A stretch of DNA of 64,000 nucleotides. Origin: Cyanobium sp. FGCU6 (GTDB lineage Bacteria; Cyanobacteriota; Cyanobacteriia; PCC-6307; Cyanobiaceae). The position numbers and the translations under genes were made by a program. The stretch lies in the NCBI GenBank assembly GCA_024958655.1, contig JANWUR010000003.1:124001-188000 (forward strand), written 5' to 3'. This document shows, piece after piece, positions 37,636 through 46,490 of the stretch. Numbering within the stretch: position 1 is the stretch's first letter; the number at the start of each line of letters is the position of its first letter. Below the pieces are notes generated by a model. The model was not told the DNA's origin. It ran no database searches and saw nothing but the letters and a program-made list of their open reading frames with translations.

Positions 37636-38156
37636 GGGCCGGGCGCCAGCAGAGCCAACCTATGGGGGATGGCAGCGTGGCCGGGTAACGGTTCCGACGG
37701 TTGATGACTGGGGCGGCGACGGCAACGCTGAGGAGTGCTTCGAGTTCAACGGCGTGCCGGAGGAGGCCGCCGCCTCAGCAGATGCCGACCGCAAGGCCTT
37801 CCTGCGTAGGCGCCGGATCCATGCTGCACGGCCACATCCTTGGCCGTGATTGATGGCACCAGACAGGGCCTGCATGGGCACCATCGCAAAACGATGCACC
37901 CTCTGCATGGGTACGCAGCCTTGGGATGGAGATCGCACGGCCTTTGTTGCGCTGCAGTTGTGTAACGACGAAAACTGAATCAGGCCGATGTAAGCGAGCA
38001 ACCGGCGACGGTTCAGGCGCCGCCTTGCCCGCGAAAACGGCCCTGCTGTGCGCCTTCCGAGCCATCCTGAGGCCATCCAGAGGACGCCCCTGATCCAGGG
38101 AGAGACTCGGTTTGCCTGAGCTCCAGCCTCCCCGCCTCGCACCTCCTCCTGCCCCG
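37636..38156. other. Intergenic start of the accessory region
   Basis: No gene is supported in these 521 bases. Two short direct repeats of CTGCATGGG (near 37,873 and 37,901) and a more A/T-rich stretch around 37,900-38,000 mark the change from the core genome to the decayed restriction locus. A possible 48-codon frame at about 37,700-37,850 has no recognisable content. Confidence 0.5.
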
Positions 38157-38720
38157 ATGCCCGCGCTTGCCGACCTCGTCAACGATCTGATCGCCCGGAT
38201 CCCGGAGGACGGCAGCCGGATCACGAACGAGGAGATCGGCGCCGCCCTGGAGCGCGAGGCGGGGGAAGCGATCAGCGATGAGCAGCTCAAGGAGATCAAG
38301 AGCCAGGTGGTGGCCCTGGGCGCCGCCGAGGCTGTGCAAGGCCCCGGTGGGGCTTGCGAGCGCCTGGGATCGACCCGCCTCCCCGCACCGCCGCAGCCCG
38401 CCATCGCCCCGGGCACCACGGCGGCCTCGGTGCTCACCGGCGAACTCCGCAACCAGATCGACCGCATCTGGGACGCCTTCTTGAGCGGCGGCATCGCCAA
38501 CCCGCTGGAGGCGCTGGAGCAGCTCACCTACCTTCTGTTCATCCGCCGGCTGGATGAGCTGGAAACCCTGGAGGAGCGCCGCAGCCAGCGCTCCGGCCAG
38601 CCGATGCGCCGCCGCACTTATCCAGAGGGGGCAGACGAGCAAGGGCGTCCCTGGAGTGAGGTGCGCTGGAGCCGGTTCAAGCAACTGGGCGAGGCATCGG
38701 CCTACGCCACCCACATGCGC
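38157..38720 (+). pseudogene. Type I restriction-modification HsdM, N-terminal remnant
   Basis: Start of a type I modification methyltransferase. After an N-terminal helical part (ALADLVNDLIARIPEDGSRIT) comes a clear HsdM N-terminal domain (LRNQIDRIWDAFLSGG, EALEQLTYLLFIRRLDELE, EVRWSRFKQL). At about residue 188 the similarity stops and the same frame runs into transposase sequence (LDGVLVQSDALHANRPF). The SAM-binding and NPPF parts are missing, so it is dead. Confidence 0.85.
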
Positions 38721-39394
38721 GATGCACGGTTCACGATCCCCGCGCCGGGGCTGCTCACCAGGGTGGTGAAGCTCGATGGGGTGCTGGTGCAGTCCGACGC
38801 GCTGCATGCGAACCGCCCTTTTTCCTCGACCTCGCCCAGCGTGGCGCCGACTTCCTGATCGCCATCAAACACAGTCGCCGCACGGGTTTTCAGTTCATCA
38901 GAGACAGGCTGACCTACGGTCGCCGGATTCCTTGGTGCACCAGCAAACGGGAGCTGAAACAGGGCCGCGACATCACCTGGACCCTGCAGGCCATGCCGCC
39001 GCCGGAGTGGGTGATGGAACAGTGGCCAGGCAGCGCCACGATCATGGCGGTGCGCAGCCACAGGATCCGCGACGGCAAGCCAATCGACGAGACCCGCTAC
39101 TACGTCACGAGCCAGAGGACCAGCCCCAAGGCGCTGCTGCAGCATGGGAGAGCGCTGGTCCATCGAGAACCGCTGGCACTGGGTCCGCGGCGTGCCGCTG
39201 CGCGAATACGCCGATCGCTACCGGGAGACCAACGGGGTTCAGATCCTGGCAACGCTGCGGAGCCTGGCGATCAATGCGTTGCGGTTGGAGGGGATCTGGT
39301 CGATCACAGAAGGCATCGCCGCCCTGGCTCACGACATCAAGGACCTGCTGACGCTGCTGGGGTGGAGCCCCGCGGCGGAGACGCCCTCAGGATG
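38721..39394 (+). mobile_element. Decayed ISAs1-family transposase
   Basis: C-terminal part of an ISAs1-type DDE transposase in three frames. Segments are VLVQSDALHANRPF, FLDLAQRGADFLIAIKHSRR, DETRYYVTSQRT and ERWSIENRWHW...YRETNGVQILATLRSLAINALR. One-base frameshifts are needed near 38,817 and 39,145. The N-terminal catalytic part and the inverted repeats are not found. It sits exactly between HsdM and HsdR remnants, so the insertion probably caused the deletion between them. Confidence 0.82.
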
Positions 39395-39456
39395 ACTTCT
39401 GATAAGCCCTGCCCCCTGCGGCTGCATCGCCACACGCTGGCTGAGCTGCTGCGCTG

Positions 39457-40240
39457 CCATGTGGCCGCCTGCCCCCACCGGCAATGTCCTGGTGCGCCCC
39501 AACCTGGAGCTGCTGGAGCGCTTCAGCCGCCCCGAGGCCTGGAACCAACTCAGCCCCGACGAGCATCAGGCGCTGGCCACCACCCTGGCGCCGCTGCCGT
39601 CGGCCTACGCCAAGCAGCAGGGCGACACCGACGCCGACGCGCGCCGCTTTGACCTACTCCTCTACAACCAGCAGCTCGCCTTGCTGCGCGGCGAGCCACG
39701 CTTCCAGCGCCTCCAGCTGCAGCTGCGCGAGCTGGCCGCCCAGCTGGAGGCGCGCCCCAACATCCCCCAGATGGTGGCCGAGCTGGAGCTGATTCGTGAT
39801 CAGTTGCGCAATGAACGGTGGCAGGACGTGACCTTGCCGAGCTCGAGGAGGTGCGGCGGCGCCTGCGGAGCCTGATCGGCCTGATCGAAATCGACGGCAA
39901 AGAACCCCTCTACACCAACTTCGCCGATGAGCTCGGAGAGCTGCGCGAGCTCGATGCCGCCGCCCTGTTCATCCGCTCGCTGGTGGGCCTCGATCGCATC
40001 GCCGCCAAGGAGCTGTTCGCCGACTTCTTCGCCGAAGGCACCCACACCGCCAACCAGATCCGCTAAATCGACGAGCTCACCAGCCGCGGCGTGATGGATC
40101 CCGCCCGCCTCTACGACCCGCCCTTCAGCGACCTGGCCCCCACCGGCCCGGAAGGGCTGTTCGCCGAGGAGGACGTTGACAGGATCTGCCACCATCTCGA
40201 TCTCATCCACACCAGGGCCACGGCTGCACAGGCGGCCTGA
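39457..40240 (+). pseudogene. Type I restriction enzyme HsdR, C-terminal remnant
   Basis: Carries only the EcoEI_R_C-type end of HsdR: LLERFSRPEAWNQLSPDEHQAL, then RRLRSLIGLIEIDGKEPLYTNFADELG, and IDELTSRGVMDPARLYDPPF. A one-base frameshift is needed near 39,835 and a TAA stop interrupts the frame at 40,064. The nuclease and helicase parts are missing. Together with the HsdM fragment it shows a type I system lost by an IS-mediated deletion. Confidence 0.82.
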
Positions 40241-40332
40241 ACAGCCCTTCGCCAGCGTGTCGCTCGTTCAGGAAGCAGCCCTTCACCAGCTCCAACAGGC
40301 ACGGCCAGACTGTTCACGTGTCCTTCAGCCCG

Positions 40333-40737
40333 ATGCCCAAGCGCCTGATCATTTCCGACAACCCTGAGGACCCGGGCAACCCGCTGATGCTGGATGGCGC
40401 GGCGATCGACGCGGCGGCCAGGGATCCGGCGGCGATCGGCAAGGTGATGGTGGATCAGGTGTGGGCCGAGGGGACGGATCCCACCGGTGGGGCCCTCTAC
40501 TACGAGCGGCGCACGAATCGGCACCGGCGCCTCCAGGCGTTCGAGACGGGCCACGAGGATTTCATGACCGGCGGCTGGGTGCGGGTGCTGGTGAGCGCCG
40601 AGCAGCGTCAGCACGACCGGGAGGGGATGGAGCGGGCGTCGGCCGACGGCCTGGTCTGCCAGCACGGGACCCACCGGGGCGTGCTGCTGGTGGAGTTCCT
40701 GGATCGGGACTGGGGAGGGGAGGCGCCGCAGGGTTGA
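40333..40737 (+). CDS. Hypothetical protein
   Basis: A 134-residue protein (MPKRLIISDNPEDPGNPLML...) with mixed alpha/beta pattern and acidic start. No family recognised. A GTG at 40318 could add five residues. It stands alone between the HsdR remnant and the tRNA-Gly fragment, and may be a cargo gene of the island or a piece of core genome. Confidence 0.6.
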   Translation: MPKRLIISDNPEDPGNPLMLDGAAIDAAARDPAAIGKVMVDQVWAEGTDPTGGALYYERRTNRHRRLQAFETGHEDFMTGGWVRVLVSAEQRQHDREGMERASADGLVCQHGTHRGVLLVEFLDRDWGGEAPQG

Positions 40738-41021
40738 GCGGCCCCAGGGCGAAGCTCCTGCCACGATGGCCTCCGCAGCGTTCCGCCGCCGGGCGTGACG
40801 CCAGCCCGGGCGCGGGGCCACACCACTGAGGTTCTTGAAAAGCAAGGCAAGGGCGGCAGGCTTCTGCACCGGTCGCGGGCCCGCTGGAGGCGGATCGAGG
40901 CGCTGCTGCGCGGAGCCCCACTGCCGCGGCGACAGCGGGAATGGGGGCAGGTGCGGTGGGGGTGGAGTTTTCCTCTGCCGAGCAGGGGCTTTGGGCCGAA
41001 AACCCTTATTGAGAACAGGAA

Positions 41022-41067
<46 letters not shown>

Positions 41068-41748
41068 CCATAAATCGCCCAGTCTCATTGCTAGAGCTAG
41101 CTTCTCAACAGCAGAAAAGCCCTATGTGAGATGTTTGGTGAGATGTTTTGCCCCTGAAAGCCACCTAACGGACTGGAAGGCCTCGGAGCTGGCCCATCAA
41201 ACAAAAGGCGGCCGAGACCGGCGTGGGACGCGCGAGACCACCCGCTGACCAATAGGCGCCTTGTTCAAGGGAAGGGGAGCGTTCTTGAATTAGGCGCAGG
41301 CGAATTCAAGGCTCGAGCAGAAGTCCCCACGTCCTCGCGCGGCGCTGGGGGTACCGAACCGCTCTGGTTGTTCTGCTCCACCGGGCTCGGCCATGAAGAC
41401 GGCAATGCCGCAAAGCTCTGCAGACACCGCAGGGCTCCGGTCGGCGACGGCAGTCCTTCAGCGTGCCACGGCTGCGCCGTGGCGTGCATCGGCCAGCCGC
41501 CGCCGCTCTCCGCTCCGGGGCCGGTGTGGGGGTGGCGGGCATGGCTGCCCTCCCGCGGCTGCGGTGGCCGGGCAGTTGCCCCGTGCATGGAGCTGGGGTG
41601 CTGCCCCAAGTTTCCTCGCGCGGCTGCGCGGCCGGTTGGGCATTCAGGGCTGAATCTGTTGGGGGTTGTTTATCTGTCTCCAGGCCCGCCTGCGCATCGT
41701 GTCGCCTTGCATAGATCCATTGCCCTGCAGCGGCTCTGCCGGTCCTGT
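41068..41748. other. Stretch without a supported gene
   Basis: About 680 bases without a convincing gene. Several frames are open on both strands because of the high GC, but none gives a protein-like composition. A local hairpin (GCCACGG...CCGTGGC, about 41,466-41,482) is visible. No integrase is found. Confidence 0.5.
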
Positions 41749-41770
41749 AGTGCGTTTGCACTGGTAGAAT
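41749..41770 (+). promoter_or_regulatory. Palindromic operator with -10 element before the SLOG-Gp157-Rad52 genes
   Basis: AGTGC-GTTT-GCACT (41749-41762) is a perfect palindrome with the same 5-4-5 spacing as the cyanobacterial LexA box but with GTGC in place of GTAC. TAGAAT at 41765-41770 fits a -10 element directly downstream. The SLOG gene begins 85 nt later. Repression by a LexA-like or phage-like repressor is inferred. Confidence 0.45.
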
Positions 41771-41855
41771 GAAGGTTGCGCCAAAGGCCACGAGCCCATC
41801 GCCTGCGGCAACGAAATCCTCGGACAACTTGCCCCGTTCGTTTGTTCTGTAGCCC

Positions 41856-42377
41856 ATGAGCTTGTCCTCTGCTGCAGTGGCCCAGGCCGCTGCATTGCCG
41901 CTTTCCGGTCTTCTTCCTCCGCCGGTGCTGGCCCATCGCTCGGTCGTCATCGTTGCGGCCGGCGGTCGCGATCTCTCCTGGCCTCAGGAGCGCATCGACG
42001 CCGCTCTCCTCCAGCGCAGTGCCGGCCGGCCTGTCCATCTGCTGCTCCATGGCAGTGCCCGTGGCGCCGATCAGGCCATCGGCCGTGCCGCCCATCAGCT
42101 CGGCTGGCGGGTCCAGTCCCTCGCCGCTGATTGGCGCCGCCATGGCCGCGCTGCCGGTCCGATCCGCAATCGCCTCCTGCTGGAGCAGGCCCTGGTGGAG
42201 GCCCAGGCCCACACCTCCCCGGCATTCAGCGCTTCGGTGCTGGTGATCGCCTTCCCCGGTGGGGCAGGTACGGCCTCGCTGGTGCAGCAAGCCCGCCGCT
42301 GCTCCTCCCGCTCGCCGGTGCCGGTGGTGGTGATGGAAGTGCCGCCGCCCTTCTCGCCGGAGCCCCTCGCCGCCTGA
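41856..42377 (+). CDS. SLOG/DUF2493-like (YpsA-related) protein
   Basis: A 173-residue protein with a Rossmann-like SLOG fold: VVIVAAGGRDLSWPQERID, LLLHGSARGADQAIGRAAHQLGW (the G-S-x-x-G-A-D nucleotide-ligand loop), AAGPIRNRLLLEQA and VLVIAFPGGAGTASLVQQA. DUF2493/YspA proteins bind nucleotide-like ligands and are common in phages and mobile elements. It is the first gene of a three-gene unit with Gp157 and Rad52, separated by 51 and 82 nt. Confidence 0.8.
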   Translation: MSLSSAAVAQAAALPLSGLLPPPVLAHRSVVIVAAGGRDLSWPQERIDAALLQRSAGRPVHLLLHGSARGADQAIGRAAHQLGWRVQSLAADWRRHGRAAGPIRNRLLLEQALVEAQAHTSPAFSASVLVIAFPGGAGTASLVQQARRCSSRSPVPVVVMEVPPPFSPEPLAA

Positions 42378-42428
42378 GCGGTGGTCGCCGCCTCGTTCTT
42401 CTCGTCCCTTATCCCCAGTCACCACCCC

Positions 42429-43046
42429 ATGGCCGTTCTCACTGCCCCCGCCGCTCCTGTCTTCCCGGCTCTCCCTCAGGCCGCCGGGCCGTCCTGCTCC
42501 CTGCAGCGCTCCGGTTCCCTCTGGCAGTTGGGCATCGAGGCCCAGGAGCTCACCACCGCCATCGGCCAGCTTGCTGAGCAGCTGGAAGGCGACGACGACA
42601 CCCGCGCCCAGGCCCTCGGCGAGCTGGAGGCTGCCCTGCTCGCGGAAGAAGGCAACAAGGCCGCCCTGGCGGCCAAGGCCGATGCCACCTGCTGGGTGAT
42701 CGAGCACCTCCGCGGCCAGGCCGCCTATCGCCAGCAGCAGGCCAAGCGGCTCACCGAGCTGTCCCGGTCCGACGCCGGCCGGGCCGATGCCCTGGAGGAA
42801 TCGCTGGTGCTGGTGCTTACCCGGCTGCAGCCCACGGCCACCCGTTTCTCGTTCCCCAACCACGAGCTCAGCAGCCGCAAGTCGCAGGCGGTCGAGATCG
42901 AAAGCGAGGCCCTGCTCGATCCCGAGTGGCTCTGCGTCAAAACCACCTTCTCGGCCGACAAGACCGCCATCAAGGCAGCCCTCAAAGCAGGCCAGCAGAT
43001 CACCGGCGCCCAGCTTGTCTCCCGCCGCTCCTGGCGCATCTGCTGA
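42429..43046 (+). CDS. Siphovirus Gp157-family protein
   Basis: A 205-residue protein with a central coiled region (TTAIGQLAEQLEGDDDTRAQALGELEAAL, ATCWVIEHLRGQAAYRQQQAKRL) and the C-terminal signature of the Gp157 family: a short beta hairpin then VEIESEALLDPEWLCVKTTFS, DKTAIKAALKAGQQITGAQLV and RRSWRI. The family comes from streptococcal siphophages and is often near single-strand annealing proteins. The role is probably in phage or mobile-element recombination. Start ATG 42429 follows the SLOG stop by 51 nt. Confidence 0.85.
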   Translation: MAVLTAPAAPVFPALPQAAGPSCSLQRSGSLWQLGIEAQELTTAIGQLAEQLEGDDDTRAQALGELEAALLAEEGNKAALAAKADATCWVIEHLRGQAAYRQQQAKRLTELSRSDAGRADALEESLVLVLTRLQPTATRFSFPNHELSSRKSQAVEIESEALLDPEWLCVKTTFSADKTAIKAALKAGQQITGAQLVSRRSWRIC

Positions 43047-43128
43047 GGGGCCATAGGCCCCCTGCAAATGGGGTTCCGGTCGAGATGCCGGGGCCCTCTC
43101 CTCTCCTCACACCATTGTTTCCATCGCC

Positions 43129-44106
43129 ATGACCGTCGCCGCTCCTTCCGCCAACGGGGCCAGCACCACCAGCCGCCCTGCTGCTCCTCGACCCAGCCAG
43201 AGGCCGCCATCGGCACTGGAGCTGACCCGCTCCGCTGATCGCAGCGAGGCGCTCCCTGCCGCCGCGCCGGAATCCACGTCGGCCGCCGTCTCGATTCAGC
43301 CCCCAGGCTTCTCCCCCGAGCAGCTCGCCGCCCTCTCCGCCCCGCTGGATCGGGCCAACGTCCGCCAGCGGGAGCAGGGCCGCAGCCGCGTGAGCTATTT
43401 GGAGGGTTGGCAGGTGATCGCGGAGGCCAACCGCATCTTTGGTTTCGACGGCTGGCAGCGCCAGACCATCGCGGTCCGCTGCGTCGCCCAGGCCGAACGC
43501 ACGATCGGCAGGGATCAGAAGCCCGGTTGGGGCGTCACCTACACCGCCCGCGTGCGCGTCACCGTCACCGCCGGTGGGCTCGCACCCCTGGTTCGGGAGG
43601 GCAGTGGCGCCGGGCACGGCATTGACGTGGACCTCGGGCAGGCCCATGAATCCGCGCTCAAGGAAGCGGAGACCGATGCCATGAAGCGGGCCCTGATGAC
43701 CTTCGGGAATCCGTTTGGCCTCGCCCTCTACGACAAGGCGCAGCGGCAGGTCAGCACCGGAGTGGGCCAGGGTGATGGGCCCCAGCGTCAAGCAGGGCAG
43801 CGGTCTTCTCTGAGTCGGCCGGAAGCTGGTGCTCCCGCCACCACTGCTTCCCCGGCTCAGGGGCGCTCCAAGGCCTCGACGTCTACGCCATCAGCCCCGG
43901 CCGACTCCGGCCAGGTGGCCCTCGATGCCGAAACGATCCAGCACCTCCACAGCACCCTGCGGGCTCTCCCGCGGCCCCAGCTGGAGAGCCTCACCCGTGC
44001 CTTCCGCAAACGGTTCCAGGTGCCCGAGGAGGCGGTGACGATCGCCGATCGGATCAACCAGAAGTGCCACCACGACTGGATTGAGGCGTTTCTCGTCCAG
44101 CAGTAG
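43129..44106 (+). CDS. Rad52/Rad22-family single-strand annealing protein
   Basis: Recombinase that anneals complementary single strands. The 325 residues have a disordered N-terminus of about 65 residues, then the Rad52 core (about 65-200): LSYLEGWQVIAEANRIFGFDGW-type sequence, TYTARVRVTVTAG, GAGHGIDVDLGQAHESALKEAETDAMKRAL and FGNPFGLALYDK. A Ser/Ala/Pro-rich linker and a C-terminal helical segment follow. Such proteins in bacteria are of phage origin and work with an exonuclease; none is seen nearby. Confidence 0.88.
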   Translation: MTVAAPSANGASTTSRPAAPRPSQRPPSALELTRSADRSEALPAAAPESTSAAVSIQPPGFSPEQLAALSAPLDRANVRQREQGRSRVSYLEGWQVIAEANRIFGFDGWQRQTIAVRCVAQAERTIGRDQKPGWGVTYTARVRVTVTAGGLAPLVREGSGAGHGIDVDLGQAHESALKEAETDAMKRALMTFGNPFGLALYDKAQRQVSTGVGQGDGPQRQAGQRSSLSRPEAGAPATTASPAQGRSKASTSTPSAPADSGQVALDAETIQHLHSTLRALPRPQLESLTRAFRKRFQVPEEAVTIADRINQKCHHDWIEAFLVQQ

Positions 44107-44168
44107 TCACCGGCAGAGGGGGGCTCCACCAGCCTGGGGCCCTATCGGATCGCCCGACTATCCCAGGG

Positions 44169-44480
44169 TCAGCCGGCTGCACAGGTCTGGAGCTCGAGCG
44201 AGAGCTCGGAGAGCTGTTCAGCCACTTGATACCGGACTTCCTCACTCTGCTGACTCAGCGGCAGCACCTCCAGACATGGGCTCCCAGACGTGAGGCTGAT
44301 CTCCTGGCCCTTCATCAATGGCAGAAGCCTGGGATCCTCAAAGTTGGCGCTGGTCGCAAAGACCAGGTGCCTGTCGTGATCCGCATCAAAGACGTAGCCC
44401 ACGACGTAGAACGTCCCGTCGGGACTGGTCGCGCTGGTCACCACCTCGTGGAGAACAGCTCGCGTTGGTTGCATCGCCAT
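44169..44480 (-). CDS. Hypothetical protein
   Basis: A 103-residue protein (MAMQPTRAVLHEVVTSATSPDGTFYVVG...) with a beta-rich N-terminal half and a C-terminal helix (SEEVRYQVAEQLSELSLEL). No family recognised. It is convergent with the Rad52 gene, ending 62 nt from it. Confidence 0.6.
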   Translation of the reverse strand: MAMQPTRAVLHEVVTSATSPDGTFYVVGYVFDADHDRHLVFATSANFEDPRLLPLMKGQEISLTSGSPCLEVLPLSQQSEEVRYQVAEQLSELSLELQTCAAG

Positions 44481-45060
44481 CGCTTGGACTCCTCTTCAAA
44501 CGAGGGGGCTGGTGCGGCACCACAGCCACACCCAGGTGGATGCAGAGGGGTGCGCCGCGTCTTCACTCGATCGCTTCTGGCAGAGCGAAGAACGGGAGGA
44601 AGTGGACTGGTCGGGCGGCGTGGAAGGCCCGGAATCACTGGCCATGGGCTGACTGCAAAGTCATGAACAAGGGACCGCATGGGTAGAAGCAGAGGGCTCC
44701 AACTCCCCCCGGCCTTTCTCGTTCCGAAAGGCCAGCCCCGCGGACTTCAAGGTCTAACACCGGGTTTTGGGGACGGACACCACCGGTAGCGTCAAGCGCC
44801 TTTACGACTTGCCACATTTGGTGGTCAGCCGTAGGATCGCCCCACTTGGAGGGTTGGCTCCGAGAGTTGTCGCGATAGGGCATCCCGAGAACCGCCGCAA
44901 CCTGCCGCCAGACCCGAAATTGAGAGCCCCTGCGCCGCAACGGTTCTCATTCGCTCTCAATAAAGGCTTGTGCCAGTCGAAAAACTGCCCCCCCATATCG
45001 CCTTGCGCCGCGCCCAGGCCATGCCGAGCGAGCGCGAGCCCATTCCAGCGACTCCTTGAT
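44481..45060. other. Stretch without a supported gene
   Basis: About 580 bases with open frames on both strands that do not look convincing. A minus-strand reading at about 44,640-45,060 has protein-like pieces (AVFRLAQAFIESE, then a stop, then QFRVWRQVAAVLGMPYRD) and may be a degraded gene of unknown type. Confidence 0.4.
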
Positions 45061-45074
45061 AGTACGCTTGTACT
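45061..45074 (+). promoter_or_regulatory. LexA (SOS) box
   Basis: AGTACGCTTGTACT matches the cyanobacterial LexA consensus RGTACNNNDGTWCB at all defined positions. It lies 3 nt before the ATG at 45078 and is nested in a wider palindrome (AGCGACTCC ... GGAGTCGCT, about 45,047-45,087). Binding here would block initiation or early elongation of the downstream gene. Confidence 0.7.
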
Positions 45075-45077
45075 TCC

Positions 45078-45374
45078 ATGGAGTCGCTGATGGCGCTTCA
45101 TCGTCCACGCTCAGTAGGGCCTGTCGATCGAATCGATTTGCCAGCCGAGGAGTGGCCCTTCCTGGACCAGGAGGTGCTGGTGCAGGCCAGGAGCCGCAAG
45201 GTCTGCATGACCTGCCACTGGTTTCAGCACCAAGCCGGTGTCAACTGCATCCCCCTGCTCACCTGCCAGCTGCACCAGGGCCTGATCGCCCACGGCGAGC
45301 ACCTCATCAGCCGTTGCCAAGGTTGGACCGATGACATGGCCCGCCAGGCGGGCAGGGCACCGGACGTGGCTTGA
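45078..45374 (+). CDS. Cysteine-rich small protein, putative zinc-binding, SOS-controlled
   Basis: A 98-residue protein with five cysteines in the central part (C43, C46, C57, C63, C80) in a CMTCHWF...NCIPLLTCQLH...SRC pattern, plus several His, which suggests a zinc site. No family recognised. Since the LexA box lies directly against the first ATG, the true start may be the second ATG at 45090 if the transcript begins close by. A damage-induced role is inferred from the operator alone. Confidence 0.65.
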   Translation: MESLMALHRPRSVGPVDRIDLPAEEWPFLDQEVLVQARSRKVCMTCHWFQHQAGVNCIPLLTCQLHQGLIAHGEHLISRCQGWTDDMARQAGRAPDVA

Positions 45375-45614
45375 TCTGCCATGGACGACGAGCACGCTGT
45401 AACCCGGCTGGGCCGGCTGAACTGCATCGATCCACCAGAGGAGGTGCGTCAGGCAGGGGGCGGTCATGGGGGGCTGGCCATGGGGCTGGTGATCACGCCA
45501 CTCGGCCTGCCCCGGCTTGCGCACCGCGCAAGGGCTGACGCGAGTCGCTGCGCGACCCTTGCGCGGCGCAGGCGGCGCCGGGGCTGAACGGCGGTGTCGT
45601 TCGCCAGCCCAGCC

Positions 45615-45827
45615 ATGGCCGCCACTCCCCTGGTCCGCTCCTGCCCGATCCGCATCATCTCGGTGCACTTGCTCGACGCCGCCGGCCAGCTGCTGCGGGT
45701 GCTGTTCCTCGATCGCGAGGGGCATATCAGCGCCCAGCCGCACTACGTGCCCAGGGCCGAGGCCCTGATCCTGGCTGCTAATCAGCAGCGGGTGCTTGGC
45801 CCCCAGGCCAGGGTGCACGTGCTCTGA
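45615..45827 (+). CDS. Hypothetical protein
   Basis: A 70-residue protein (MAATPLVRSCPIRIISVHLLDAAG...). It has a clear alternating strand pattern (RIISVHLLDAAGQLLRVLFLD) and a C-terminal helix (AEALILAANQQRVLG). Not assigned to a family. It lies between the cysteine-rich protein and the DUF6932 module. Confidence 0.5.
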   Translation: MAATPLVRSCPIRIISVHLLDAAGQLLRVLFLDREGHISAQPHYVPRAEALILAANQQRVLGPQARVHVL

Positions 45828-45938
45828 GGCGCCAGCGCCTCTCCCGGCTGGCACTGCCGGCCGGGATGCCATCGGACCCTGTCATCAGCTACCCGGATCG
45901 CCGAGGACTGGGTATAAAACTGGCAATCGGGGCAGCCC

Positions 45939-46034
45939 ATGCCCGGCTACGCCATCAGCACGATCACCGAGGCGGCTTTATCTGTCGGAGCAGCAGGCAG
46001 GGCCCTGAGCCTCGGGGCGGCGATTGTTGGATAG
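45939..46034 (+). CDS. Possible 31-residue leader peptide before the DUF6932 gene
   Basis: ATG at 45939 opens a 31-codon frame (MPGYAISTITEAALSVGAAG...) that stops 3 nt before the DUF6932 start. A TATAAA at 45913-45918 could be the -10 element. Coding potential is weak, and it could be a leader or a chance frame. Confidence 0.3.
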   Translation: MPGYAISTITEAALSVGAAGRALSLGAAIVG

Positions 46035-46037
46035 CGG

Positions 46038-46490
46038 ATGCCGATCCCTGCCTTCGATCGATTTGGCCTGCTGCCTGGTGGCATTCATGAGTGCACCATC
46101 AAGGAGGTTGAGGTGGACCTGGCCTGGAATGACGATCGCCGCCGCCTGACAGCCCAGCTGCAGGAGTTCATCACCGTTGAGTTGGCACCGCGGTTTGCCG
46201 TGGTCCCTCCTGTTGTTCTCGATGGCAGTTATGTGAGCAAGAAGGCCAGCCCGAGCAACATCAACCTGGTGCTGGAGCTGAGCAACCTCCCTGATGCCGA
46301 CCAGTGGCAGGGGCAGATGCTCTTCCAGGGGAGAGCAGAGCTGTTCCGCAGCTACCAGATCGACATGCTCCCTGGCCTGAAGGGTCTCAAGCAGGACTTC
46401 GTGGATCTGTTGCAGACCTTGCGCCCCCAGACTGCCTTCGAGAAGGGTCTGCACCACGGCCACCGCAAGGGCGTGTTGAGGTTGATCTGA
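46038..46490 (+). CDS. DUF6932 nucleotidyltransferase-like protein with altered active site
   Basis: A 150-residue protein matching the DUF6932 nucleotidyltransferase-like group by its start (IPAFDRFGLLPGGIHECTIKEV) and the LDGSYVSKKASPSNINLVLE segment. In active nucleotidyltransferases the G-S is followed by a D-x-D pair for metal binding; here it is N74-I-N76, so it may not be catalytic. The stop overlaps the next gene's start by one base (TGATG). The family often occurs in toxin-antitoxin-like or mobile settings, from memory. Confidence 0.7.
   Translation: MPIPAFDRFGLLPGGIHECTIKEVEVDLAWNDDRRRLTAQLQEFITVELAPRFAVVPPVVLDGSYVSKKASPSNINLVLELSNLPDADQWQGQMLFQGRAELFRSYQIDMLPGLKGLKQDFVDLLQTLRPQTAFEKGLHHGHRKGVLRLI

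Noticed and set aside
44281-44940. Overlapping frames on both strands next to the LexA box
   Set aside because: None has a consistent protein-like composition over its full length; kept only as a note on a possible degraded gene.
45594-45614. Upstream start for the 70-residue protein at 45615
   Set aside because: It adds seven residues of no clear value; the ATG at 45615 gives a more natural start, although the choice is not firm.
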